Below are positions 24,226-33,598 of a DNA stretch of 64,000 nucleotides, piece by piece. Position 1 is the stretch's first letter; each line of letters starts with the position of its first letter. A program made the translations under genes and the position numbers. Where the stretch lies: assembly GCA_004762155.1 (NCBI GenBank), contig SIHP01000001.1, positions 434,001 through 498,000 of the forward strand, in the 5' to 3' direction. The notes beneath the pieces were generated by a model. It was not told where the DNA came from. It ran no database searches and saw nothing but the letters and a program-made list of their open reading frames with translations. Origin of the DNA: Flavobacteriaceae bacterium (lineage in GTDB: Bacteria > Bacteroidota > Bacteroidia > Flavobacteriales > Flavobacteriaceae).

Positions 24226-26635
24226 GGTAATTCTCTAAATAATTTATAAACTCTCCAAGCGTTTTTTCAAAATTTAAATAGTTAAGGTCTTTTAAATCTT
24301 TAGCTTTTTCAAAACCTTCTAAAAAAGGAACTACCTTATAAACATTTAACTGTTTAAACATTCCCAGCATTGTATGACTAACAGTGTTAAGTTTTTTAAT
24401 ATTTTTATTTTGGTTAGCTTCTTTTAACAGCAATCTGTTTTTTTTAGTATCCTCTAAAAAAACAGTTAAGATTTTACGTATCTCTTCATCATCATCTAAA
24501 AATACTTTTAACGATGCTACATTAAAATCTTCTTTTTGTAAATCTTCAACAACTATAGAGGCATTAGTTACTTCTAATAAACTAGACTTAAAAAATTGGT
24601 GTAAAATATCTTGAAAATTTTGCGTTTGAAATGGTTTAGTTAAAACTCCTGAAAAACCACTATTTAAATAATCTTTTTTAGATAAATTAACTCTTCCTGT
24701 CATTGCTATTATAGGCTGATCCTTATAATTTTTATGTTGTTTTAGAATCTCCATGAAATGTATTCCATTCATTTTTGGAAGTTGAATATCTGTTAAAACC
24801 AAATCATACTCAATTGCTTCTATAGCTTTTAAAGCATCTTGTGCGTCATTAAAAATATAGCTTTTTATGTGATATTGTTTAAGAATATCTGCAACAAGTT
24901 GCCTAATAGAAGCATCATCTTCAACAACTATTGCACTTAAATTAAAAACTGGAATATTTTCAGAAACTTGCTTATCATCTAGTGGTCTCTTTGATAATTT
25001 TACAGGAATTGTTAGCAAAAATTCACTTCCTTTATCTATTTCACTCTTTAAAATCAAACTACCATTTAATAATTCTATTAGTTTTTTAGATATTGTTAAA
25101 CCTAAACCAAATCCGTTTTTATGTTCTTTAACCTCATCAACCTGAGTAAAAGCATTAAAAATAGTTTCTTGCTGGTTCTTTGGAATACCAATTCCCGTAT
25201 CTACTACAGAAATTGTTAAAAGGTTTTTAGCTCCTTCATATTTTATAACAGTGCTTATAGTTATTCTTCCTTCGTTTGTAAACTTACATGCATTGGTTAT
25301 TAAATTATTTAAAATTTGTTTGATTTTAAAAGGATCACTAATTATAAGGTTTTTAATCGCCTTGCTATGTACTACATCAAAACTTACAGGCTTATTCTCT
25401 ATAAATTTTTGAGAATTTAAAATAATCTCATTTATAGTTTGCTCTAAATCAAATGGTATTGATTTAAATGAAACTGCACCACTTTCAACCTTGGAAAACT
25501 CCATAAGATCATTTACCAATTGCTTCATATATGTAGATGCAGAAGTTATATGCTCTATATAATTTTTTTCTTTTATACGATAAGATGATTTTTGAAGCAA
25601 TTCTGTATAACCCGTTATTGTACTTAATGGAGTTCTTAAATCATGACTAACCATGGATATTAATTGCTCTCTGCTTTTTAAAAGAGAAGATGTGGTTGCA
25701 TTTGCTTTTTCTAATTGTTTTCGGTAACGTTGACTTTTCCAAAAGTCATTTAAAAAAATGACCGAAAAAATAATAATTATAAGTAAACCTATTATTGCTG
25801 CTGATAAAATAATTTTTCTACTGTAATCAATTGTTTCCTCTCTCTGTTTACGAATACTGATTGAATCATTAATAATACCTTCTTTTAAGGTATTTAGAAG
25901 CTCTCTTAATTTTCTTGAAATTATTAAATCATTTCCTATTAGAGCTCTTTCTTTTCTTAATAGAACCAATCGCTGATTTACAGCTTCCTTTTGTGTTTTT
26001 TTCAACATTCCTTGTGATGCTGACAATAAAGAATCTATTTTTATTTGATCAACACCTAAAGTATCTTTAAAACTATACTCATTAAGCATTTTCTTTAACT
26101 TTCTATAACTCATACGACTTTGCATATATGAAAGCTCTTTATTTCGTATAATATTATCTACATAAGCTTTATTAACTAGAGAATCAACAGAACTTAATTG
26201 ATCAATAACATTATTTATCGATTGATTTGAATTATAGCTACGCTTTACTTTTCTTAAATCGGTAATATTTTTAAGTTTTTTATTTAGAATAACTTTAATA
26301 CTATCAAAAATGAACTCTTGAGGTTTCTTTGCAGCAAAAGAGTGTAACGAATCAATCTTTAATAACAATCTTTTATTCTCCTCTCGATAATCATTAAATT
26401 TTCTAGTCGAATTTAACTCTATGGCTGCTCTTGCCAAGTTATCATTCTCATAAATATCTGCTATTAAACCTCCTATATTTAAAATTTTACTCTTATCTGT
26501 AATATCTTCCTCTTGTAACTCTGTAAAGGTTTTTATTTCTGATAAAACTAAAGCACCAAAAAAAGTGGATGAAACACCAAGAATTATATAACCTATTAAA
26601 ATTTTAAAGGTTACTTTATGTTTACTAAATTTCAT
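24218..26635 (-). CDS. Hybrid sensor histidine kinase with receiver and HPt domains
   Basis: 805 aa. Two membrane helices (about residues 10-28 and 275-295) flank a long alpha-helical sensor region resembling CHASE3. HisKA has the phospho-acceptor H331 (SMVSHDLRTPLST). HATPase_c has NNLITNACKFTNEGR and GFGLGLTISKKL. A receiver follows with D616 (LVLTDIQLPKMNG), and a C-terminal HPt domain has H754 (TVSHTMLGMF). The layout supports a His-Asp-His relay to an external receiver, most likely the convergent NtrC-type regulator. The signal is unknown. Confidence 0.92.
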   Translation of the reverse strand: MKFSKHKVTFKILIGYIILGVSSTFFGALVLSEIKTFTELQEEDITDKSKILNIGGLIADIYENDNLARAAIELNSTRKFNDYREENKRLLLKIDSLHSFAAKKPQEFIFDSIKVILNKKLKNITDLRKVKRSYNSNQSINNVIDQLSSVDSLVNKAYVDNIIRNKELSYMQSRMSYRKLKKMLNEYSFKDTLGVDQIKIDSLLSASQGMLKKTQKEAVNQRLVLLRKERALIGNDLIISRKLRELLNTLKEGIINDSISIRKQREETIDYSRKIILSAAIIGLLIIIIFSVIFLNDFWKSQRYRKQLEKANATTSSLLKSREQLISMVSHDLRTPLSTITGYTELLQKSSYRIKEKNYIEHITSASTYMKQLVNDLMEFSKVESGAVSFKSIPFDLEQTINEIILNSQKFIENKPVSFDVVHSKAIKNLIISDPFKIKQILNNLITNACKFTNEGRITISTVIKYEGAKNLLTISVVDTGIGIPKNQQETIFNAFTQVDEVKEHKNGFGLGLTISKKLIELLNGSLILKSEIDKGSEFLLTIPVKLSKRPLDDKQVSENIPVFNLSAIVVEDDASIRQLVADILKQYHIKSYIFNDAQDALKAIEAIEYDLVLTDIQLPKMNGIHFMEILKQHKNYKDQPIIAMTGRVNLSKKDYLNSGFSGVLTKPFQTQNFQDILHQFFKSSLLEVTNASIVVEDLQKEDFNVASLKVFLDDDEEIRKILTVFLEDTKKNRLLLKEANQNKNIKKLNTVSHTMLGMFKQLNVYKVVPFLEGFEKAKDLKDLNYLNFEKTLGEFINYLENYLK

Positions 26636-26730
26636 AAAGGTTGCTGAGTTTTTGCAAGTAAAAATTGAGTTATTTATACTTTAACGAAAAACTGTATAGA
26701 AACTTATAATTGGCTTCTATTTTTAATTAA

Positions 26731-28065
26731 TTATCTAATAATTTTTGATGGAAAACTAACAATACTTTCATGTCCGTCTTTTCCAATAGCTGCAACTCCG
26801 AAGAAAAAATTATCAACCACAATACCTTCTAGAGTATATTCTGTAACATTTTCAACATATTTAAAATGATCCCAAGTTGGCGAAGTTGTATCTCTCCAAT
26901 AAATTTTATATCCTTTTGCTTCTGGTACACTTTCCCAAGATAATTTAGCTGAAGCTTCCACTATTCCACCAATGGCTACATTTTTTGGTGATGAAGGTGC
27001 TGCTGCAATACTTGCTAAATTAATTGCATTAACTGCTGTTAACTTTTTAGTATAGTCAAAATTAACAAACTTTAATCTATCTCCATACTCAATTCCATTT
27101 TCTACTCTTATATCTTGATGTTGTTGCGTATAGTTTTCATGAGCTTCCATTATTCTAATTCCAGCAAAACCAACATCGTTAAAAGGTCTGTGATGACCAC
27201 CACGTCCAAAACGATCTAATCTATAAATCATTTTTGGATTCATTTCTGGCATATATGTTTTTGTAGTTTCAAAAACATAACGTGCTAACTGACGAGAGAT
27301 CCCATCAACCTCTCCTCCATAAAAACGTTGTGCTCTTCTTTTTTTATCAGAAATATTTGGTGGATTTGGCTCAGAAAAAATTCTAAATGTTCTATTATCA
27401 AAAACACCATCAACACCTTTTATATTTCCAATCATATCGTTATTAATCACACCAATAACATTCCAATTTTTATCTTGTGCATATTTAGCCAATCCTTTAC
27501 CTCCAAATAAACCTTGTTCTTCACCAGACAAACCAACATAAATAATACTTTTTTCAAATTTATATTTACTTAAAACTCTTGCCGCTTCTATAGCTCCTGC
27601 CATTCCTGTTGCATTATCATTTGCTCCAGGAGCATCATCAGTATAATTATTAGGATCTGTAATTCGAGAATCAATATCTCCACTCATTACAATAAATTCA
27701 TTTGGTTTTTTTGTTCCTCGTTGTATAGCAACTACATTTACTACCCAAACATCTTTTGTTATTCGTTTGTTCGCTCCTTTTTTAACCAAATCTTTCTGAT
27801 AAAAAACCTCTAAACAATTATTACAGTTTTTAGAAATGGTTTCAAACTCTTTTTTAATCCATCTTCTTGCCGCTCCAATTCCTCTTGTGTTAGAGATGGT
27901 GTCACTTAATGTATGTCGTGTTCCAAAATTTACTAATGTGGTAATATCTTTTTGAATTCTTTCTTTTGATATAGCTTCTATAATATCATAAATTTTAGTG
28001 TCTGTTTGAGCAGTTATACTAGCTACTAAAAAAAGAAAAACGAGTGTAATTGTATTTTTTTTCAT
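26731..28065 (-). CDS. Secreted M28-type metallopeptidase with C-terminal FN3-like domain
   Basis: 444 aa. A signal peptide ends near residue 20 (SITAQT). The zinc peptidase core has GDIDSR where classical M28 enzymes have GHxDS, then PGANDNATG, SGEEQGLFGG with the catalytic Glu pair, VINNDMIGN, and the late HENYTQQH. The first zinc ligand His is thus Asp, a variant I recall in related periplasmic hydrolases. Residues about 360-444 (PSSPKNVAIGG, AKLSWESVPEAKGYKIYWR) form a fibronectin type III-like domain. A palindrome AATTAGCTAATT lies 17 bp upstream of the start. Confidence 0.85.
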   Translation of the reverse strand: MKKNTITLVFLFLVASITAQTDTKIYDIIEAISKERIQKDITTLVNFGTRHTLSDTISNTRGIGAARRWIKKEFETISKNCNNCLEVFYQKDLVKKGANKRITKDVWVVNVVAIQRGTKKPNEFIVMSGDIDSRITDPNNYTDDAPGANDNATGMAGAIEAARVLSKYKFEKSIIYVGLSGEEQGLFGGKGLAKYAQDKNWNVIGVINNDMIGNIKGVDGVFDNRTFRIFSEPNPPNISDKKRRAQRFYGGEVDGISRQLARYVFETTKTYMPEMNPKMIYRLDRFGRGGHHRPFNDVGFAGIRIMEAHENYTQQHQDIRVENGIEYGDRLKFVNFDYTKKLTAVNAINLASIAAAPSSPKNVAIGGIVEASAKLSWESVPEAKGYKIYWRDTTSPTWDHFKYVENVTEYTLEGIVVDNFFFGVAAIGKDGHESIVSFPSKIIR

Positions 28066-28139
28066 GTGAAGAGAATAATTTAATTAGCTAATTTACAAAA
28101 CAAAAAAACACATAATTAAAATGTTTTCTTAAAATTCTT

Positions 28140-28496
28140 TTAATTAGATTTCTTTTGCAAAACCCAAAACCAAACACCACCTAAAAAGTATAGCAAAACA
28201 TCTACCATATCTGAAGTATACCTAGTACTTATTTTTGGCATATAATACTCAAAGAAAACACTGTAAAAAAAGAACACATATAATATAATAGAAATGGATA
28301 TTGTAAAAGAGGAATCTTTTCTTATCAATCTCAATACTAATAAACTTAAAGAAAGAACAATAGGAATGATTAAAAAATCATTTAAATAATTATTAACTAA
28401 TAATGGTAATTTAACATTAAAAAACTGCAGTAAATAAACTAGTGTTCCAAGAAAACAAAAAATGATTAAATTTTTAAAAAATAATGTTCTAAACAT
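28140..28496 (-). CDS. Small multi-helix membrane protein of the ndh operon
   Basis: A 118-aa protein with about four hydrophobic helices and few charged residues. LNDFLIIPIVLSLSLL and YTSDMVDVLLYFLGGVWFWV resemble small flavobacterial proteins that databases name 'magnesium citrate secondary transporter', a label of doubtful value. Its ATG follows the stop of the zinc-ribbon gene without a gap, so it is cotranscribed with ndh. Confidence 0.6.
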   Translation of the reverse strand: MFRTLFFKNLIIFCFLGTLVYLLQFFNVKLPLLVNNYLNDFLIIPIVLSLSLLVLRLIRKDSSFTISISIILYVFFFYSVFFEYYMPKISTRYTSDMVDVLLYFLGGVWFWVLQKKSN

Positions 28497-28808
28497 CTAT
28501 CCTGCTGCTACCATTGCTATAAACCAAGCCAATAAACTACCAATAGCACTTACTATAAAAACTACAGAATAAAGTAAATAACCTAAAGCTCTATATAATA
28601 AAAAAGGATGTGTTTTTAAACGAACAATCCAATTTGGATTATCTAATTTAAATTTTTCTTCAGCAACCAATTCTTGCTTAATAACTTCAGCTCTTTTTTC
28701 TTCCTTTTTTTTAAAAGAAATTAACTCTCCACAATTACTACAATAATCGGCATCTGTTGTAAAAACATTGCATTTAATACACTTTATGGTTCTAGATGTT
28801 ACTGCCAT
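28497..28808 (-). CDS. Zinc-ribbon membrane protein
   Basis: 103 aa. The N-terminus carries a CxxC...CxxC zinc ribbon (IKCIKCNVFTTDADYCSNCG). A Lys/Glu-rich helix follows, and the C-terminal half has one or two membrane helices (ALGYLLYSVVFIVSAIGSLL). It lies 3 bp after the NDH-2 gene and directly before the small membrane protein. A role linked to NDH-2 at the membrane is possible but not shown. Confidence 0.65.
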   Translation of the reverse strand: MAVTSRTIKCIKCNVFTTDADYCSNCGELISFKKKEEKRAEVIKQELVAEEKFKLDNPNWIVRLKTHPFLLYRALGYLLYSVVFIVSAIGSLLAWFIAMVAAG

Positions 28809-28811
28809 AAA

Positions 28812-30110
28812 TTATTTTTCTCTAAAAGAATACTTATTCTTGTTTTTATACGGACGAATAATTAGTCGTGTTTCTCTATCAAATCGAATATAATTATATG
28901 CCCAATTCATAAACACAATTACTTTATTTCTAAAACCAATTAACGAATACAAATGCACTATCATCCAAACAAACCAAGCAAAAACTCCTTGGAATTTCCA
29001 CTTTGGTAAATCTACCACAGCTTTATTTCGCCCAATAGTTGCCATAGAGCCTTTATCGTTATATTTAAATTCTTTTAGTTTTTTTCCGTTTAATTTAGCT
29101 ATTATATTTTTTGCTAATAATTTACCTTGCTGAATTGCAGGTTGCGCCATCATTGGATGTCCGTATTTATTTTCTTCAGATTGCATACAGGCGATATCTC
29201 CAATTGCATAAATATTTTCTGTTCCAAGAACTTTATTATACAAATCTACCTTGTATCGATTTGCTCGTTCTAGTAAACAATCTGCTTGCAACCCTTTTAT
29301 TGCTTCTCCTTTTACACCTGCTGCCCAAATAACAGTTTGAGCTTTAAAATGATCTTCTCCTTTGGTAGTTACAGTTTCTCCATCATAATCCAATACTCGT
29401 AAATTCTTCCAAACATCAACGCCTAACTTTATTAAAAAATCTTCTGCTTTCTCCGATGCCTTTGCACTCATTCCTTTTAACAAACAACTAGAACTTTGAA
29501 TCAGATTTATTTTCATCTGACGGATATCTAAATCTGGATAATCTTTTGGTAAAATTCCTTTTTTCATTTCTGCTAAAGCGCCAGCCAACTCAACTCCAGT
29601 TGCTCCTCCTCCAACAATTACAAAATTCATTAAAGCTTTTCTTTTTTCGAAATTTGATTCTAACAAAGCTTCTTCAAAATTTTCTAAAACTAAACTTCTA
29701 ATATTTAATGCTTGAGGAACAGATTTCATTTCCATTGCATTCTTTTTAATATTTTCGTTACCAAAAAAATTAGTTGTAGAACCTGTTGCAATTACCAACT
29801 GATCATACTCTAAATCTCCTATTGTTGTTTCAATAGTATTTTTTTCTGAATTTATATTGATTACCTCAGCCAAACGGAAATAGAAATTTTCTACATCATT
29901 AAAACGTTTACGTAAAGGGAAAGCAATACTATCTGGCTCCAAACCACCAGTAGCTACTTGATATAACAAAGGTTGAAATGTATGATAATTATGTTTATCT
30001 ATTAAAATAACTTGAATCTCTTGTTCTTCTAATCCTCTAGCAACTGCTAATCCTGCAAAACCTCCTCCAACAATTACAACTCGTGGAAAACTCGTTTGTG
30101 GTATATTCAT
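28812..30110 (-). CDS. ndh: Type II NADH:quinone oxidoreductase (NDH-2)
   Basis: A 432-aa peripheral membrane flavoenzyme passing electrons from NADH to menaquinone without proton pumping. The FAD-binding Rossmann motif is VVIVGGGFAGLAVARGL at the N-terminus, the NADH-binding one is NFVIVGGGATGVELAGALAE near residue 165, and NIYAIGDIACM carries the FAD ribityl-binding Asp. HPMMAQPAIQQG and a C-terminal amphipathic region (FAWFVWMIVHLYSLIGFRN) fit quinone and membrane contact. First gene of a three-gene operon. Confidence 0.93.
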   Translation of the reverse strand: MNIPQTSFPRVVIVGGGFAGLAVARGLEEQEIQVILIDKHNYHTFQPLLYQVATGGLEPDSIAFPLRKRFNDVENFYFRLAEVININSEKNTIETTIGDLEYDQLVIATGSTTNFFGNENIKKNAMEMKSVPQALNIRSLVLENFEEALLESNFEKRKALMNFVIVGGGATGVELAGALAEMKKGILPKDYPDLDIRQMKINLIQSSSCLLKGMSAKASEKAEDFLIKLGVDVWKNLRVLDYDGETVTTKGEDHFKAQTVIWAAGVKGEAIKGLQADCLLERANRYKVDLYNKVLGTENIYAIGDIACMQSEENKYGHPMMAQPAIQQGKLLAKNIIAKLNGKKLKEFKYNDKGSMATIGRNKAVVDLPKWKFQGVFAWFVWMIVHLYSLIGFRNKVIVFMNWAYNYIRFDRETRLIIRPYKNKNKYSFREK

Positions 30111-30204
30111 TTAGATTTTTTTGATGTAAAAACTGCAATTACGAATTTACTACTTTTTATCAAATTGATACTTTCGTTGTAAACTATTTTATGATTAGTA
30201 AAAA

Positions 30205-30241
30205 CTTAAAAAGCCATTCAAAATTACTCTTGAATGACTTT
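30205..30241 (-). terminator. Terminator after the HmuY-like gene
   Basis: On the minus strand AAAGTCATTCAA and TTGAATGGCTTT pair (one mismatch) around an 8-nt loop and run into CTTTTTAAGTTTT. The stem arms are 30210-30221 and 30230-30241 on the plus strand. Confidence 0.6.
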
Positions 30242-30318
30242 CTGATTAACAAAAACTTACAATAACAAAACTTAACAAAGCATTATTGTTTTATAATTTT
30301 TTTAGTTTTATTGTATTA

Positions 30319-30939
30319 CTATAAACTTGTATCTCCAGTATTAGGATTATATAGATAATTAAAACTATAATATCTTGAATCACTAGAAGTATCATAATCT
30401 TTATAATAGCTTAAAATTTCTACTTTTGCATAATTACCATCTATTGTTTTTACAACTAAAACTCTACCCGCAATAGGACTAATTAAATGAGTTGTTGCAT
30501 TATAAGTATACCATCCATTATCACTTCCTGTTGTTAAAGCTAAAGCACCTACTGCATCTTGACTAAAGTTTTCTTGAGATGAAGCTTCTGTTATCTCTGT
30601 AAAAACCCCAGTTTCTAATGCTAATGCCGCATCACCTGTTCTTTCTGGCTCATCTACATAACCATATGATTCTCCTCCATTTACAAGAATAGTAGTTCCT
30701 CTAAAAGCTATATCCCAACCATCATCCGTAACTTCTGTTCCTGTAGCAAAACTAAATTTGGTAAACTCACCTGAAGTAATTGGCACTCCTGTTGAATAAT
30801 CTGCTGTTACTGGTGCGTAAAGGTTCTCTACTAAACTAGATACATTATCTAAAGGCTCTTCTACATTCTCTGAATCACTACACGATGTAAAAGAAACTAA
30901 TACTAACATTAAACTTAAAGAAAATATTACTTTTTTCAT
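30319..30939 (-). CDS. HmuY-like heme-binding lipoprotein
   Basis: 206 aa. The lipobox is LVSFTSC (C20). The mature beta-rich domain has FTKFSFATGTEVTDDGWDIA, FRGTTILVNGGESYG, IAGRVLVVKTIDGNYAKVEI and SYYKDYDTSSDSRYYSFNY, the pattern of HmuY, which scavenges heme at the cell surface. A C-terminal YLYNPNTGDT strand completes it. No TonB-dependent receptor lies beside it, unlike classical hmuYR. It is divergent from a DUF6607-to-reductase operon, 263 bp apart, so joint control by iron is likely (inference). Confidence 0.8.
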   Translation of the reverse strand: MKKVIFSLSLMLVLVSFTSCSDSENVEEPLDNVSSLVENLYAPVTADYSTGVPITSGEFTKFSFATGTEVTDDGWDIAFRGTTILVNGGESYGYVDEPERTGDAALALETGVFTEITEASSQENFSQDAVGALALTTGSDNGWYTYNATTHLISPIAGRVLVVKTIDGNYAKVEILSYYKDYDTSSDSRYYSFNYLYNPNTGDTSL

Positions 30940-31134
30940 TTTTATTATTATTTATGTGGTTTAAATTTATTCATATTCTTTTTGATCCTTTTGCTAAAAC
31001 TTCATTTAACTCTTTTAGCTTAATACTTTTTTTTGATAGACAATTCTGATAAAAGATATAATGCTAGTATTAAAAAGACAAAAAACCAAAATTCTATTTA
31101 GAAACGTTCTTAATAACTTTGACAAATATATCAT

Positions 31135-31159
31135 CTTATTTTAAATCAATCTAAATAAG
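31135..31159. promoter_or_regulatory. Inverted repeat, possible Fur-type operator
   Basis: CTTATTT (31135-31141) and AAATAAG (31153-31159) form perfect 7-bp arms around 11 bp. The site lies 6 bp before a TATTTTTG -7 element and in front of a probable iron/heme operon. Assignment to Fur is inferred from context and approximate shape only. Confidence 0.45.
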
Positions 31160-31164
31160 TTTAG

Positions 31165-31172
31165 TATTTTTG
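31165..31172 (+). promoter_or_regulatory. -7 element TATTTTTG of the DUF6607 operon
   Basis: TATTTTTG fits TAnnTTTG and lies 30 bp before the ATG at 31203. No clear -33 TTG is seen; the inverted repeat occupies that region. Confidence 0.45.
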
Positions 31173-31202
31173 TCCTCAGAATAAATATTTAACATAATTA
31201 CA

Positions 31203-32099
31203 ATGAGAAAAATAACTTTTGCTTACATACTATTATCTTCTATTATTACAATAACAGCACAGAATAAAAAGGACAATGAGTCTATAAAAAAAATGTGTGG
31301 ATGTTTTGAAGTTACTTTTAATTTTGCTGAAACTTTTAACTACTCAAAAGACAGCTTATATAAACCTTCAAAGAATAAAGTTGCTAAAGCTTTGGAATGG
31401 GCACAATTAATAGAAGATGATAAAAAGAAAATTTCTATTCAACATCTTTTACAAGTTGGTAGGCCAACTGACCCACAAATAGTAAAGCATTGGAGACAAG
31501 ATTGGATCTATCAAAATCAAAATTTTTACATGTTTAATGGTGATAATAATTGGAAATTTGAAACAAAAACAAAATCTGATATAAAAGGGCAATGGACACA
31601 AAAAGTATATCAAGTAGATGATAGTCCTCGTTACGAAGGATCAGGTTCATGGGTTTATGTTGATGGAAAAACGTATTGGGAAAGCGCAACTGATGCTCCT
31701 TTACCTAGAAGAGAATACACCAAAAGAAGTGATTATAATGTAACCGAAAGAGGTAACAGACATATAATTACCGATAATGGTTGGGACCACGATCAAGACA
31801 ACTTAAAAATTGTAAGAGAAAAAGACAAAGAAGATTTTATTTTAGCACAAGAGAAAGGATACAACACCTATGTAAAAGTAGATGATGCTAAATGTAAAGC
31901 AGCTCAAGATTGGTGGAAAAAAAATGCAGCTAAATGGCAATTGGTTAGAAACAAATGGGATGACGTTTTTGCTAAAAACGAAAATCTTAACTTAAAAAGC
32001 AAAGTAGACAACAAACAATTATTTAAATATCTTTTTAAAGAAGAGTATTCTAAAAAAGAAGCTATTGATAAAATTATAGACTCTTTTGTAATTAAATAA
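31203..32099 (+). CDS. DUF6607 family exported protein
   Basis: 298 aa. The signal peptide ends ITITAQN. The blocks MCGCFEVTFNFAETF, VGRPTDPQIVKHWRQDW, YEGSGSWVYVDGKTYWES and PLPRREYTKRSDYNV fit DUF6607, a Bacteroidetes family that, from memory, occurs beside iron-uptake genes. The CGC pair and many Trp residues are notable. Function is unknown. First gene of a four-gene operon (7, 4 and 13 bp gaps). Confidence 0.8.
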   Translation: MRKITFAYILLSSIITITAQNKKDNESIKKMCGCFEVTFNFAETFNYSKDSLYKPSKNKVAKALEWAQLIEDDKKKISIQHLLQVGRPTDPQIVKHWRQDWIYQNQNFYMFNGDNNWKFETKTKSDIKGQWTQKVYQVDDSPRYEGSGSWVYVDGKTYWESATDAPLPRREYTKRSDYNVTERGNRHIITDNGWDHDQDNLKIVREKDKEDFILAQEKGYNTYVKVDDAKCKAAQDWWKKNAAKWQLVRNKWDDVFAKNENLNLKSKVDNKQLFKYLFKEEYSKKEAIDKIIDSFVIK

Positions 32100-32106
32100 T
32101 CATTCT

Positions 32107-33594
32107 ATGAAATTATTAAAATCAATAGCATTACTACTTATAGTAACAAGCAGTTTACATACTTATTCTCAGAAAAATATTTTTATTGGTAGAGATTTTT
32201 GGAAAACAAACCCAACCATTGCTCAAGTTGAACAAAAAATAAAAGAAGGAAACAATCCTTCTCAACTTAATCGTTTTGGTTTTGATGCTGTAGTATATGC
32301 TTTATTAGAACAAGCTGATGAAAATGTAATTAAACACCTTTTAACCAAAAAAGGAAATGACGCAAACAAATTAACTCATGATGGAAGAACGTATATTTTT
32401 TGGGCATCATATAAAAACAATATACAAATAGTAAAACATCTATTAAATAATGGTGCTAAAACAGATATTATTGATGATAAAGGATATTCTTTACTAAACT
32501 TTACAGCTGTAGGTGGTGTAACTAACACAAAACTATACGATTTATTAATTTCAAAAGGTGCAAATGTTTTAAAAGAAACAACACCTAAAGGAGCTAACGC
32601 CTTGTTATTAATAGCATCAAGTTTAAAAGACCTAAAAATGGTAGATTATTTTACCGATAAAGGTATAGATATCAATACAACAGATAAAAATGATAATGGA
32701 ATTTTTAATTACGCGTCTAGAAAAAATAACCGTAAAATATTAGAATTACTTATAAAAAAAGGACTCCCTTATAAAAAGATAAACAACAACGGTGGAAACG
32801 CTATGTTGTTTGCTACTAAAGGCTCTCGTAAGGGATACAATTCTTTAGAATATTTTAAGTATTTAGAGAGTCTTGGTATCAATCCAAATATAACTAATAA
32901 AAAAGGAGAAACTCCATTACATAATTTAGCTAGTAGAAATGAGGATATTGAAACATTAGAATATTTTATAAGTAAAGGTGTAGATGTAAATCAAACTGAT
33001 AGTAAAGGAGATAATGCTTTACTATTATCTTCCCATAGAAATTCTTTAGATGTAATTTCTTTGTTTACTGAAAAAATCAAGAATATTAATTATGTTAACA
33101 AAAAAGGGTATTCCGCATTAACTAACGCTCTAAAGAATAGTTTTGAAGTTGTTGAGTTTTTAATAGATAATGGAGCTGAAACTTCTGTAATAGATAAAAA
33201 AGAAAATGATTTAGTTTATCATTTATTTCAATCTTTTAACTCAAAAGAACAAGATAGTTTTCAACAAAAATTAGTATTATTGAAATCAAAAGGGTTAAAA
33301 ATTAACAAACCTCAAAAAGATGGAACTAACCTGTATCATATTGCTGTTGAAAAAAATAGTTTCCCTATGTTAGAGCTTATTAAAAAGTATACTATTAACA
33401 TAAACGCTAAAAACAAGAAAGGTTTAACTCCTCTACAACAAGCTGTAATGACTGCTAAAAACCATAAGATGATAAAGTATTTCTTAGAAAATGGAGCTGA
33501 TAAAAATGTTAGTACGGATTTTGATGAAACTTTATATGATTTAGCAAAAGAAAACGAGGCCTTAAAAAACACAGATATTAGTTATTTACAATAA
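32107..33594 (+). CDS. Exported ankyrin-repeat protein
   Basis: 495 aa. A signal peptide ends SLHTYSQ. From about residue 60 to the end there are roughly a dozen ankyrin-type repeats, e.g. DGRTYIFWASYKNNIQIVKH, KKGETPLHNLASRNEDIETL and KKGLTPLQQAVMTAKNHKMI, with the usual LLxNGAxxxx turns. Such solenoids bind other proteins. It is the second gene of the operon and may scaffold or protect the redox proteins around it (inference). Confidence 0.85.
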   Translation: MKLLKSIALLLIVTSSLHTYSQKNIFIGRDFWKTNPTIAQVEQKIKEGNNPSQLNRFGFDAVVYALLEQADENVIKHLLTKKGNDANKLTHDGRTYIFWASYKNNIQIVKHLLNNGAKTDIIDDKGYSLLNFTAVGGVTNTKLYDLLISKGANVLKETTPKGANALLLIASSLKDLKMVDYFTDKGIDINTTDKNDNGIFNYASRKNNRKILELLIKKGLPYKKINNNGGNAMLFATKGSRKGYNSLEYFKYLESLGINPNITNKKGETPLHNLASRNEDIETLEYFISKGVDVNQTDSKGDNALLLSSHRNSLDVISLFTEKIKNINYVNKKGYSALTNALKNSFEVVEFLIDNGAETSVIDKKENDLVYHLFQSFNSKEQDSFQQKLVLLKSKGLKINKPQKDGTNLYHIAVEKNSFPMLELIKKYTININAKNKKGLTPLQQAVMTAKNHKMIKYFLENGADKNVSTDFDETLYDLAKENEALKNTDISYLQ

Positions 33595-33598
33595 AATT

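Noticed and set aside
28082..28093. AATTAGCTAATT as an XRE operator before the M28 gene
   Set aside because: A 10-bp AT-rich palindrome is expected about once by chance in DNA of this composition and length.
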